64,000 bases of DNA from a bacterium (GTDB lineage Bacteria > Verrucomicrobiota > Kiritimatiellia > CAIKKV01 > CAITUY01). A program made the translations under genes and the position numbers. Position 1 is the first letter of the stretch. Each line of letters starts with the position of its first letter. Of this stretch, positions 37,990 through 46,904 are shown piece by piece. The stretch is taken from assembly GCA_037128595.1 (NCBI GenBank), contig JBAXWB010000005.1, forward strand, positions 1-64,000, read 5' to 3'. The notes under the pieces were generated by a model. That model was given only the letters and a program-made list of their open reading frames with translations. It searched no databases and was not told where the DNA came from.

Positions 37990-38928
37990 GTGATCAGTTG
38001 GTCCACAACAGATATTGCGGGAATTGAGTTCGGCGATACTCACATTACTGCGGCGCGGTTGCATCAAAGGAAGGCAGGGTCTTACCTGATCACCCATGCC
38101 GGGTGGGTGGATTACGATCCCGCTGGTTCGCTCAGGGAGAAAGCGGAAGCAATCAAGGCCTTGTGGAGGCATTCCAAAATGCCTACCCGGACCGTGTGTG
38201 CGGCGTTACGCAGCGGATCGTTGGCGGTCCGCCCCTTCAGTGTTCCCGCCATGAGTGGCAGTGAATTAAGTGCCGTTTTGGGGTTAAAGGCCGAAGAAGC
38301 CTTGCAACTACCCCGACAGGATCTGGTGGTGGAGTGGCATCTCAATGGGGGCCCGGATCTGATCAAGATGGGAGCCCTGATGACCGGCATCTTCGCGGCC
38401 GCGCCGTTGAAAGATATTGAGGCGGAATTGGAATGGCTGCGTGCGGCTGATTTAGACCCGGTTATTCTCGACATCCGGGCACTGGCGATCGCGAATCTGC
38501 GTGCCGCCTTTAACGGGACGGATGCGGAGGATTACCCCCTGTGTCTGGTCAATATTTCGCCCCACTCCGCGGACATCATCCTGCAGCATGCGCCTGGGGT
38601 GATCTATCCCCATACCGTTTACTGCCGCGCGTCCACGTGGGATGAGTCTCCGGGATTTCTCGTCGAAAATATCCGGGATGTGATGCGTTACGGGGAATAC
38701 AAGCTCGGTTGGCATTCGTCTGGCCGAGTGGTGATGGCTGGCCAGATATCCAAAGGGTCGCGGTTGCCAGAGGAAATCCATGAACGACTGGAGCAGGAGG
38801 TCCAGGTTTGGGAGCCCTGGGAAGAGTGTCTGGAAACAAGCCGAGCCGTTGATAAAGTCTTATCTCGGCAGGGGATCAGTAATGGGATCCTGTTACCGGC
38901 GCTCGGGTTGGCATTAAGGAGAAAATAA
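37990..38928 (+). CDS. pilM: PilM/MshI-like actin-fold protein
   Basis: A 312-residue cytoplasmic actin-fold protein that anchors PilN at the inner membrane. The phosphate-1 region DIAGIEFGDTHITAARL is at the N-terminus, with the TRTVCAAL strand following and the C-terminal ISNGILLPALGLALRRK typical of PilM/MshI ends. The start is GTG at 37990 with GGAGG about 5 bases upstream. It is followed by PilN- and PilO/P-like genes in the canonical order. Confidence 0.82.
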   Translation: MISWSTTDIAGIEFGDTHITAARLHQRKAGSYLITHAGWVDYDPAGSLREKAEAIKALWRHSKMPTRTVCAALRSGSLAVRPFSVPAMSGSELSAVLGLKAEEALQLPRQDLVVEWHLNGGPDLIKMGALMTGIFAAAPLKDIEAELEWLRAADLDPVILDIRALAIANLRAAFNGTDAEDYPLCLVNISPHSADIILQHAPGVIYPHTVYCRASTWDESPGFLVENIRDVMRYGEYKLGWHSSGRVVMAGQISKGSRLPEEIHERLEQEVQVWEPWEECLETSRAVDKVLSRQGISNGILLPALGLALRRK

Positions 38929-38929
38929 A

Positions 38930-39532
38930 ATGATTCATTACCAACTCAATATGGCTTGGGGGTATGTCATGCCTCTGGAGTTGCGCCGGAAATGGTTGCA
39001 TTGGGTGGCGCTGTATCTGCTGCTGATGGCCCTTGCGATCGCACTGACGCTAAACCAGGTATTCAAGCGAGCCTTATATTGGAAGTCTCAACAGACCTTG
39101 GTGGCGGCGCAGGAACAAAAAATACTGGTGAACCACCCGGGATTTCGAACCATCGGTGACTATGAGAAGATGTTGGGTCAGGAGTATTCCGCTTGCGTTC
39201 GGGATATGGAGGCCATTTTAAAATTCGGGCAGGCTCAAGGACGAATTGCCTCCATCTTGATATCGCTGATAGACCCCTTGCCTTCCGGACTATCATTAGG
39301 CTCGGTTTGTTATGATGGGGATTCGAAGAAAATCACCTTTGACGTGATCATGCCGCTATCATTGAAACAGGATGCAAAAATCACGCCTCCTAAGCTTATC
39401 ACATTGTGGGAAAAGCAACCCCTGATATCAAAAAACCTGTCGCAGGTTGAAATGGAAAATAGTGAACGAGTCCGACTGGGTGGGCAGGAGGCGATGAGCT
39501 GGCGTTTTTCCGCTGTTATGGGAGGACCATAA
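38930..39532 (+). CDS. PilN-like inner-membrane assembly protein
   Basis: A 200-residue bitopic protein: short cytoplasmic N-terminus (MIHYQLNMAWGYVMPLELRRK) for binding PilM, one helix (WVALYLLLMALAIALTLNQVF), then a periplasmic part with a ferredoxin-like region (SGLSLGSVCYDGDSKKITFD). The assignment rests on topology and place between pilM and the PilO/P-like gene rather than on strong motifs. Confidence 0.7.
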   Translation: MIHYQLNMAWGYVMPLELRRKWLHWVALYLLLMALAIALTLNQVFKRALYWKSQQTLVAAQEQKILVNHPGFRTIGDYEKMLGQEYSACVRDMEAILKFGQAQGRIASILISLIDPLPSGLSLGSVCYDGDSKKITFDVIMPLSLKQDAKITPPKLITLWEKQPLISKNLSQVEMENSERVRLGGQEAMSWRFSAVMGGP

Positions 39533-39533
39533 C

Positions 39534-40421
39534 ATGAGAAAAGGAAAAATCAGGTTGTTTCGTGTGGAACTGGCTACCTGTCTATTGGTTCCTCTGATTG
39601 TCCTGCTTGCGGTTGTCATATGTGGTTATGGTTATGTCACACATGAAAAGAAGGCCGTCATGCGGCCAGCCGCTTTGCTTGAGGAGGTGCCGCAACTGGA
39701 ATCTCGTTTGTCCATGGCTCAAAAAGCCCTCAGTAATTTCCGCATGAATAATGGCGGAAAAGAAAACGGGGAGTGGTCGCATCGTGTCAGTCAGGCGGCT
39801 TCGGTCAAGGGGGTTGCGGTGAAATCAATTAATGTGGAGAAAATTGTCCCCCAGATAGCGGTCTCGTGCAATGACTACAGGGTTCAGGTGTGCGGGGAAG
39901 GGCGCATGGCTGCGGTCGTGGGGTGGCTGGATGAATTGGACCAGCCTGCACGTTGTTTCCGGGTGGCGTCATTGAAAATGCGACCTCTAAAATTGGGTCC
40001 ATCTCAGGTCTATGAGTTGGAGACGGTGATCAATGCGAGGGCGATTGCTATGCTTTCCTCGCCAGGTGAGGAGTGGCCAGGCCAGATCGGGCCAGCTTTG
40101 GAAAAGCTAAATACATTGATATTGGCCGTCAATCAACTGGCTAAAACAAAATGGCCGGAACTGGATACGCGCACCCTGGATGAGCGGGAGCGAGCGGCTA
40201 AAGAAGAGAGGCCTTCAAGCACTCCTTTGGCCGCCTTCTCCCTGAAACTCAACGGTATCGCGAAAGACGGGCACAAGTCACTAGCCCTGACAGACCGGGG
40301 GGTGTTTGAGGAGGGAGACACCTTGGATGGGACCCGAATTCTGAAGGTAGCGACGGATCATATCGTAGTAGTGGATGGGGAAGGCCGTCAGACCATTGTG
40401 CGACTTTATGAGAGTGAATAA
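39534..40421 (+). CDS. PilO-PilP-like fusion protein
   Basis: A 295-residue bitopic protein. Residues 1-40 hold one helix (CLLVPLIVLLAVVICGYGYV), 45-170 match the PilO plan (coiled coil, then a ferredoxin-like fold), and the last 65 residues (FSLKLNGIAKDGHKSLALTD, then EEGDTLDGTRILKVATDHIV) look like the PilP/GspC HR domain that contacts the secretin. I infer a fusion of the two functions; there is no separate pilP. It starts 2 bases after the PilN-like gene. Confidence 0.7.
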   Translation: MRKGKIRLFRVELATCLLVPLIVLLAVVICGYGYVTHEKKAVMRPAALLEEVPQLESRLSMAQKALSNFRMNNGGKENGEWSHRVSQAASVKGVAVKSINVEKIVPQIAVSCNDYRVQVCGEGRMAAVVGWLDELDQPARCFRVASLKMRPLKLGPSQVYELETVINARAIAMLSSPGEEWPGQIGPALEKLNTLILAVNQLAKTKWPELDTRTLDERERAAKEERPSSTPLAAFSLKLNGIAKDGHKSLALTDRGVFEEGDTLDGTRILKVATDHIVVVDGEGRQTIVRLYESE

Positions 40422-40426
40422 CGAAT

Positions 40427-40846
40427 ATGAATGGATGCTCCCGATATCAGGTATTGCGTCTGGCAGGCTCGCCACGTGATGGATTGACATCGGTCGAAAT
40501 CCTGATGGCGTTGCTAGTGCTTGCCATTCTGGCAATTGCGGGGGCGGCGCTGATTAGCCTTGGTCAGGTTGAGACGGTGACACAGAAATACAAACGCGCC
40601 GCAATTGAGATGGCAAATATGCGGATGGAACAGGTGGTGAGAGGGTGGGCTTATCCGAGTGTGGCTGGGTTGGTAGGGTCCCCTCAGACAACCAATGTTG
40701 TGCTGAATCATATCGCCGGATTCGGGATGACGACCACCGTAGTCAATGCGGGTTCCGGCGGGGATAATTGTCTGAAGGTCACCGTCTCTGTCGCCTATCA
40801 GAACAACGGGAGCGCGGTGACACTCGAGACGTACCGCTCTAAATGA
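40427..40846 (+). CDS. Minor pilin, PilV/GspI-like (first triad)
   Basis: A 139-residue prepilin with a long 18-residue leader; cleavage is expected in DG|LTSVEILMALLVLAILAI, with Glu5 retained. The AAIEMANMRMEQ segment after the helix is usual for PilV/GspI minor pilins, which act in pilus priming. Its stop overlaps the start of the next gene (ATGATGA), so the triad is coupled. Confidence 0.8.
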   Translation: MNGCSRYQVLRLAGSPRDGLTSVEILMALLVLAILAIAGAALISLGQVETVTQKYKRAAIEMANMRMEQVVRGWAYPSVAGLVGSPQTTNVVLNHIAGFGMTTTVVNAGSGGDNCLKVTVSVAYQNNGSAVTLETYRSK

Positions 40847-41349
40847 TGAAGATGAGGAGACCTATGCAGCTGCATCATATCAGTGAAGGGTTCACTCTGG
40901 TGGAATTGAGCATCGCGATTGTGGCGACGGCGATCATTATGTTGACCGCCGGCACGATGCTTCAGTCCATGGTGAGGGCCATACAGCAGCAGTCAGAAAT
41001 GGCAAATCTGCAGGGCGAGATGCGCGTGGTGGCGCCCACTCTCATGGAACTTGCGCGCGAAGCTCGTAGCGCTGATGTCACGGCCCCGACGATGGGGACA
41101 ACGGGTGTCGTATTTACCGTGGGAACAAGTTCTATCTATCGCGCCAACAATTCATGGAGCGCTGATGCCGCGGGACCGAACCTGGTGTATGCACGGGGGG
41201 CAGGGACCGGCAATAGAATGTTGCTATCGAAAGGGTGGATCACGGCTTTTTCAGTCAGCCGCTCAACCAATTCCGCAACTTTTAAAATTGAAATGAATAA
41301 CACAAATGACTCGATCGACTTTAGCTGTGTTGCTTTTTTCAGAAATTAG
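40843..41349 (+). CDS. Minor pilin, PilW/GspJ-like (first triad)
   Basis: A 168-residue prepilin with leader up to ISEG and the methylation site GFTLVELSIAIVATAIIML. The pattern after the helix (QQQSEMANLQGEMRVVAPTLMELAREAR) is characteristic of PilW/GspJ, where a long helix precedes the globular domain. It is the middle member of the first minor pilin triad; two nearby start codons (ATGATG) exist. Confidence 0.8.
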   Translation: MMKMRRPMQLHHISEGFTLVELSIAIVATAIIMLTAGTMLQSMVRAIQQQSEMANLQGEMRVVAPTLMELAREARSADVTAPTMGTTGVVFTVGTSSIYRANNSWSADAAGPNLVYARGAGTGNRMLLSKGWITAFSVSRSTNSATFKIEMNNTNDSIDFSCVAFFRN

Positions 41350-41361
41350 TATGGAAAAATC

Positions 41362-42927
41362 ATGAAAATATTTTCGAATAACATGATGAAGGGTATGGGA
41401 TCTCTTCGGGATCAGAGCGGGATGGCGCTCGGAATGGTCATGGTGGTCGTACTTGCCGTATCTGTTTTGGGGGTGGCGCTGATGTCGTCTTCGACGATGA
41501 ATGCTTTGGAAACGTCGAGATATCTGAATTCGGTTAAGGCTTTTTGGCTCGCAGAAGCAGGAATTCAACGTTTTGACAAACGGGCTTTCGCCGGGGTTTG
41601 GTCGCCGTTCACTGATACATCCTTGGGCGGAGGAGGGATTCAAGTCGCTATCGTTTCGAATGCGGTCCCGCCTTATGCGGAATCAGTCGGTACGGTCCAG
41701 GGGGATGCGCAACGGATACGGGTCGAGTTCCAGTATCTGGCGCTGTCCTACCAGCATGCCATTTTTGCAGCCAACAAGTCCGGGGTCCCTTGGACCTTTA
41801 CATTACGTGGAACCGGGAATCCCGCCACAGTCTCCGGCCATGAGCGAAGTGGGCGTGATGTGGTGATGGGTAACATTTATGCTGATGGGGATGTGGTGCT
41901 TTATGAGCAGAGCATGATCAGCAACGCGCCCGCTCCCAATGCCTATCACCTGATGGGGGACGTGGAGGCTACGGGACGGATTGCGCTATCGAATGCGGCA
42001 TCCATCAGGGGAAGTCAATATGAAAATGTCATGGAAATTCCTGCTCCTGATTTAGTCGTCATGAATTACGCGTCCAACAATAACTGGAACATACGCCGGG
42101 AATTCCAGAATGCGCGGGTAACCTCGGGGAACCTGCCGGTAGGCCATCCGTTGAGGAACGTGGTGGTGATCAATCCGTCAGATCGTTCAGCTGAAAACAG
42201 CAGCACCCCGGGGGATGACTTTTATTTTGAACCCATGAATGCCAACAATAACGGGGCAACGCAAAAAGAGGCCAAAACGCCTTTAGCACTCGGGGCCAAT
42301 CAAACGTACTATGTCGATGGAAATGTATGGTTTCATAACCTTAATGTCTATGGATTCGCGATTGACGGGACGGCCACTATTGCGTCCACTCGTGATATTC
42401 ATATCAGTGACAACTTGAAGTATGCCTCAACCAATAGCTTGTTGGGGTTAGTGTCATTAGGCAGCTATGATTCTGCCGGCCATTTGCAAAGCGGCGGAAA
42501 TGTCTATTTTGGTGATCCTGAATACGGGACAACGTATACAGTAGATGCCTTTATGTTTGCCGCCAACGATTTCTATTATAACACTTCGGCAAACACCCCA
42601 ACCCGTCAGGAGGAGCCTACGACAGGGTTCCAGGTGTTCGGTAATTATGCCGCAATGAATCAGGTATTAGTGTTTCGCGATTGGTATACGGGTAGTAGCG
42701 GTGACCGTTCCGCCTGGTATGATCCGCGCACAAACCGATGGCTTGATTCTTTGACAGGCACCATGCTCTCTTCATCACAAACGAATACGTTGCGCCATTA
42801 TCAAATGACTGTCAAATACGACGAACGTATTCGTAATCAATCCACTCAACCGCCTCGGCTCCCCCGCCAGCAAAGTGGCGTGGGATCACTTTACGGGGGG
42901 ATAACACAGTGGAGTATTAATCCATAA
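41362..42927 (+). CDS. PilX/GspK-like tip protein, large (first triad)
   Basis: A 521-residue protein with the PilX start: leader ending SG, MALGMVMVVVLAVSVLGVAL without Glu5, then TSRYLNSVKAFWLAEAGIQR, the typical segment of PilX/GspK. The exposed part of about 450 residues is much larger than PilX (about 180) and contains polar, repeat-poor beta-rich sequence with DGTATIASTRDIHISD. As a possible tip adhesin it lacks Glu5 like GspK. Codon use and lower GC content differ slightly from housekeeping genes. Confidence 0.75.
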   Translation: MKIFSNNMMKGMGSLRDQSGMALGMVMVVVLAVSVLGVALMSSSTMNALETSRYLNSVKAFWLAEAGIQRFDKRAFAGVWSPFTDTSLGGGGIQVAIVSNAVPPYAESVGTVQGDAQRIRVEFQYLALSYQHAIFAANKSGVPWTFTLRGTGNPATVSGHERSGRDVVMGNIYADGDVVLYEQSMISNAPAPNAYHLMGDVEATGRIALSNAASIRGSQYENVMEIPAPDLVVMNYASNNNWNIRREFQNARVTSGNLPVGHPLRNVVVINPSDRSAENSSTPGDDFYFEPMNANNNGATQKEAKTPLALGANQTYYVDGNVWFHNLNVYGFAIDGTATIASTRDIHISDNLKYASTNSLLGLVSLGSYDSAGHLQSGGNVYFGDPEYGTTYTVDAFMFAANDFYYNTSANTPTRQEEPTTGFQVFGNYAAMNQVLVFRDWYTGSSGDRSAWYDPRTNRWLDSLTGTMLSSSQTNTLRHYQMTVKYDERIRNQSTQPPRLPRQQSGVGSLYGGITQWSINP

Positions 42928-42942
42928 TCTGGGCCTTCTATT

Positions 42943-43410
42943 ATGAATATTTATAAGCAATCTATTCGACGACTCGGCTGCTTTAGCCAGGGTGGGACAT
43001 TCATTGAGGTGATGATGGCTTGTGTAGTGTTGGCCGTAATTGCGATTGCAGGTGCGAGCTTTGTGGCTCAGACCCAGAATACGCTGGCCGTTCATAGGAA
43101 TCGCAGTGCCGCGTTAGCGGTTGCGAATAGCCGCTTGGAGGAACTCAGGGGTACCTCCTTCAATCAGCTCACCAGTAAAGTGAGCGGCACGGCTGTGGTT
43201 TGGATAAAGCGAGATGGATCGGGCTGGCAGGTGACGACGGCTGCAGATCACGATAGCTTTATGCTGGATTCGTCACAGGAGGAACTCCGTACCGGATTAA
43301 GCCTCACGAATTGGTCAGCATTAGGGTTGTCAAAGATGCTTCGGGTGACTGTGCAGGCGACCTATAAAAAACCTGACCATGTGACGTTAACGACGCTTTA
43401 TGGCCCATGA
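42943..43410 (+). CDS. Minor pilin, PilV/GspI-like (second triad)
   Basis: A 155-residue prepilin with leader through QGG and the helix TFIEVMMACVVLAVIAIAGA, Glu retained. AALAVANSRLEELRG after the helix is the usual GspI/PilV pattern. It is the counterpart of the gene at 40427 and opens a second V-W-X set. Confidence 0.8.
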   Translation: MNIYKQSIRRLGCFSQGGTFIEVMMACVVLAVIAIAGASFVAQTQNTLAVHRNRSAALAVANSRLEELRGTSFNQLTSKVSGTAVVWIKRDGSGWQVTTAADHDSFMLDSSQEELRTGLSLTNWSALGLSKMLRVTVQATYKKPDHVTLTTLYGP

Positions 43411-43423
43411 ATCAAGGATCACA

Positions 43424-43918
43424 ATGAGAATCTCCATGAAAACCGGTTTTTCATTTATTGAGTTCCTTTTGGGGCTCAGCGCTGCGGCAATTCTCGCCAT
43501 CGCGTCTGGAATCTTGTTAGCGAACATTTACCGGGGGTGGATTAGGGCGGCTGCCGCCGTTGACATGGAGCGTGATGGAGCTGTGGCGGTTCATACGTTT
43601 GAATTGGCGATCCGGAGTGCGTCCAATACGGTGACGGGAGAGGTAGGGGTGGACCGGCTGAAAGTCCGGACTCCCGGTGGGATCATACGGTCTTTTTCAG
43701 TCCAAACCAGCAATGGGCGCCGGAGCCTCCTTTATAACCCTGATGACCCGGGAGGGGGAACTATGGTGCTGTTAGACAAGCGGTTGGGGACATTTACATC
43801 CGCGACAACGGGTAAAATGGTGTGTGTTTCATTTACCGTTAATGGAATTGATCAGAATAATCAGGATACCGGGCTGGTGATGGGGTATAGCAATATCTGG
43901 ATGCGTATGAGGAATTAG
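43424..43918 (+). CDS. Minor pilin, PilW/GspJ-like (second triad)
   Basis: A 164-residue prepilin, MRISMKTG|FSFIEFLLGLSAAAILAIASG, with Glu5 present. The segment AAAVDMERDGAVAVHTFELAIRSA fits PilW/GspJ. I chose the ATG at 43424 because AAGGA precedes it and the leader is of usual length; an upstream start at 43400 would overlap the previous gene by 11 bases. Confidence 0.78.
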   Translation: MRISMKTGFSFIEFLLGLSAAAILAIASGILLANIYRGWIRAAAAVDMERDGAVAVHTFELAIRSASNTVTGEVGVDRLKVRTPGGIIRSFSVQTSNGRRSLLYNPDDPGGGTMVLLDKRLGTFTSATTGKMVCVSFTVNGIDQNNQDTGLVMGYSNIWMRMRN

Positions 43919-43921
43919 ATC

Positions 43922-45109
43922 ATGAACATGCTGTCAGTATGGGAATTCTTACGACGAGGGAATCAAGATAGCCGGGCGGGTGCCATTTTGGGAATGGTGT
44001 TGGTGATCATGTTGGCCATGAGCGTCGTGGGGGTTAGTCTGCTGCAACTGGGCACCCTGAATGCCGTTGAGGTATCAAGGGCTGTAAATGGGAATCAGGC
44101 CTTTTGGTCGGCAGATGCGGGGCTTCATCACGCGCGCGCAATGTTGAGGGGGAATTCGTCCATTCGGAATGATCCTTTTCGCTTTCCGTACCTGTTTGTC
44201 GGATCTGATCTCGGATATGCGGGACGGATCATCCGCGTGGACAATGTGAATTTCGAAATTGTTTCAACTGGTACATGGCAGAATGCGGTGCGTATTGTGC
44301 AACAGTCAATCAAGGTGGAGGAGGATTGGCCATTAGCATTTGATTATGCCATTTATTCTGGAAACACAATGGAACTGCGGAAGGACACGACAATCGCAGG
44401 TGATATTTTTGCGGACAATGGTTATCGGTTTGTATCCGGCGGGCCGAGTGTCTCCGGGGGAATCTATGATGACGTCACCGGAGGGAGTTACCCACCGCCG
44501 GGATCACTCCCTAACGTGCCTGTCCTGGACACTTCATCCTATGATGCGGTGATTGCAAACGCCTCCGCAGGTGCGGTTACAAGTCCGATTTACCCCTATA
44601 ATTTAGGAGGACATACCAATTATTTAAATATGTCCTCCTTTAATGTCGGCGGACGAATTGATGGGCCCGGAGTGTTGGTAGTAAACGGAAATGTCTCCAT
44701 CTCAAGTGGATCGGCTGTAATCGGAAATAATGTGACAGTGATTTCAGGAGGCACCATGACCCTCGACAAAGATTGTACGTCCGGATCGAATGACCTGTTT
44801 TATGCAGCCTCCGGCTTTGAGTTGGCAAAGGATAATTCAATTTCGATAGGAAGTTGCGCGCTCGTCACGCCGGGAAATATAAATATCAAAAAGGATTTAA
44901 CGTTTTCCGGTTTGATCTATGCGGGAGGATCCATTGATGCCGATAAAGCCGGGACGGTTATGGGGGCGATTATTGCGGCAGGAAGTATCCGGCTGAAAAT
45001 GGATTATAACGTGACCTATGACGCCTCGTTGCTGCCAATGGAAATGTTTCCGGGGCTTGAGCCTGAAGTGAGAATCACAGACTTTCCATGGAGTGAGGTC
45101 TTTCTGTAA
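43922..45109 (+). CDS. PilX/GspK-like tip protein (second triad)
   Basis: A 395-residue paralogue of the protein at 41362: AGAILGMVLVIMLAMSVVGV, no Glu5, then VSRAVNGNQAFWSADAGLHHARAML. Its exposed domain ends with a beta-helix-like stretch (NGNVSISSGSAVIGNNVTVI) that resembles the polymer-forming or parallel beta-helix type. It is the last member of the second triad. Confidence 0.75.
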   Translation: MNMLSVWEFLRRGNQDSRAGAILGMVLVIMLAMSVVGVSLLQLGTLNAVEVSRAVNGNQAFWSADAGLHHARAMLRGNSSIRNDPFRFPYLFVGSDLGYAGRIIRVDNVNFEIVSTGTWQNAVRIVQQSIKVEEDWPLAFDYAIYSGNTMELRKDTTIAGDIFADNGYRFVSGGPSVSGGIYDDVTGGSYPPPGSLPNVPVLDTSSYDAVIANASAGAVTSPIYPYNLGGHTNYLNMSSFNVGGRIDGPGVLVVNGNVSISSGSAVIGNNVTVISGGTMTLDKDCTSGSNDLFYAASGFELAKDNSISIGSCALVTPGNINIKKDLTFSGLIYAGGSIDADKAGTVMGAIIAAGSIRLKMDYNVTYDASLLPMEMFPGLEPEVRITDFPWSEVFL

Positions 45110-45122
45110 GAGTTGAAATAAC

Positions 45123-45806
45123 ATGAAGAAAGGGAGGTTGATGATGAAGACGATGCGAATAGTTGCGGTGCTCGGAGTGGTTATGGCGGTGGTCGCGGGG
45201 ATCATGATCACTGGGTGCGAAACAACGGAAACGACCGATAATGCCATGACGGTCAGTCCAGATAGTGCCATCGTGACAAATGATGTCTCAATGGTAACCT
45301 TCACGGCCTCATTAACGAGTAGCAATGTGGCCTTGATCCTTCCCCTGATCTGGTCGGTAGGGGATGCGTCAATGGGTCATATCCGAGCTTCGGATGGGGT
45401 AACTGCTGTTTATGAATCAACTAGTAAAACCGGGAATAACACTGTCCATGTTAGGGATCAGGGGGATTCCGAAGGGGTTGCGACAGTGAGTCATGAAAGG
45501 TCAGTTGAGACGCCTGGTTCCGCTGCAGTTGATCCAGCTGAAAATAATGCTCTGCTTATAACTCCTGATAATGTGCTTCTTACGAATCTTTTGGATACAG
45601 TCACCTTAGTGGTTACTGGCTCGAAAGTTGACCCTTCCTTGCCATTGGTGTGGTCTGTGGGAGATTCTTCATTAGGTGATATTATTTCATCAGGAGGGCA
45701 TACAGCTATTTATCAGTGCCGCAATATTTTATTTATTGGAAACAATGTGATACGCGTAAGTGATCAAAAAGGTGCAACAGGCGTGGCTAGCGTGAAATCG
45801 AGATAA
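45123..45806 (+). CDS. Lipoprotein with two Ig-like repeats
   Basis: A 227-residue protein with signal segment (VAVLGVVMAVVAGIMI) and lipobox ITGC. Two tandem repeats of about 85 residues follow: VSPDSAIVTNDVSMVTFTAS...LIWSVGDASMGHI and ITPDNVLLTNLLDTVTLVVT...LVWSVGDSSLGDI. They are Ig/Big-like beta-domains. As a lipoprotein in a pilus operon it could act as a PilW/MshN-like pilotin in place but not fold, or as an outer-membrane-linked adhesin; function is not known. Confidence 0.75.
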   Translation: MKKGRLMMKTMRIVAVLGVVMAVVAGIMITGCETTETTDNAMTVSPDSAIVTNDVSMVTFTASLTSSNVALILPLIWSVGDASMGHIRASDGVTAVYESTSKTGNNTVHVRDQGDSEGVATVSHERSVETPGSAAVDPAENNALLITPDNVLLTNLLDTVTLVVTGSKVDPSLPLVWSVGDSSLGDIISSGGHTAIYQCRNILFIGNNVIRVSDQKGATGVASVKSR

Positions 45807-45865
45807 TTTGAGGTAACCATTTTATATCAATCTTCTGATTGGCGTTAAGTGGTCCCACGCTGATA

Positions 45866-46846
45866 ATGAAGACCCCATGCGATATTTCGATTGTTGGTGT
45901 GGCAGTGGCACTATGCATTTCCACCTTGATGGAACCGGAAAACGGGATGGCAGGGGATATCCTGTGGGACGGTGACGTCCAGACGGTGGTGTCGAATGAC
46001 TTTGGCGATGGGCTGCCCGAGGGATGGTCCATCGCGGTGAATGGAGATACGAATGTGTTTTGGCGGTTTGATGATCCTGCCGTAAATGGGAATTTGACGG
46101 GTGGTTCAGGAAGATTTGCAGAGATAAATAGTTTTTATGTGGAGGAATATGGCGATAATGCGAATGCAGAACTGCGGAGTCCTGCTTACGCCGTGGTGCA
46201 TACGGCGCTTACTTATCTGGTATTCCGAACTGATTTCAAGCGTTATGAATTCCCCCCGGAGGAAGTGGCGGATGTGGATGTCAGTACGAATGGCGTGAGT
46301 GGGGGGTGGTGTAATGTGTGGCGGCAGACAGGCGCCAGTTATCAGGGGCAGGTGCGGATAGACCTCACTGCGCTCTTAAGTCAGGCGTCAACTGTGGTGG
46401 TCCGTTTTCATTACTACAATGCCAATTATGATTGGTGGTGGCAGGTTGACGATGTGACGCTGATGAGTGAAGCGGATATCAATACCAACGGGGTCCCTGA
46501 CTGGTGGGAAGTCCGATATTATGGTGGTTTGACCAATTTAGCGGTTCAAACGGATTCCGATCATGATGGTGCGGTTGACCGTGATGAATTTATAGCCGGC
46601 ACAGATCCAACCAATAATATGTCGGTATTGCGCCTTGGCCAGTATGCGCACCATGACGGGCAGCAGGATTTTGAGTTTTCAACCTCGACGGGCCATCTCT
46701 ATGCCCTGATGACGTGTTCCGATCTGATGAGCGGCAGCTGGACGAACGCGTCACCCTGGATCAGAGGGGTTGGGAGCGTTACGAATTTTACAGCCAATGG
46801 GGATACGCGCTCGGGATTCTATCGAATCTCCGCCCAAAGGTGGTGA
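45866..46846 (+). CDS. Secreted protein with calcium-repeat (thrombospondin type 3-like) segment
   Basis: A 326-residue exported protein; the ATG at 45866 gives a signal peptide (CDISIVGVAVALCISTLM); a longer TTG frame at 45839 is less likely. An N-terminal beta-sandwich of about 190 residues is like MAM/jelly-roll domains. Then DINTNGVPDWWEVRYYGG and DSDHDGAVDRDEFIAGTDPT form calcium-binding repeats commonly found in Verrucomicrobia and Planctomycetes. The last 75 residues are a small beta-domain often at the ends of such proteins. Its role in the pilus locus is unknown. Confidence 0.75.
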   Translation: MKTPCDISIVGVAVALCISTLMEPENGMAGDILWDGDVQTVVSNDFGDGLPEGWSIAVNGDTNVFWRFDDPAVNGNLTGGSGRFAEINSFYVEEYGDNANAELRSPAYAVVHTALTYLVFRTDFKRYEFPPEEVADVDVSTNGVSGGWCNVWRQTGASYQGQVRIDLTALLSQASTVVVRFHYYNANYDWWWQVDDVTLMSEADINTNGVPDWWEVRYYGGLTNLAVQTDSDHDGAVDRDEFIAGTDPTNNMSVLRLGQYAHHDGQQDFEFSTSTGHLYALMTCSDLMSGSWTNASPWIRGVGSVTNFTANGDTRSGFYRISAQRW

Positions 46847-46904
46847 GGTGGCAGGCTTGGTCAGATGATCGTTATTTCACAATTCGAGACGATGGGAGTA
46901 TGCG

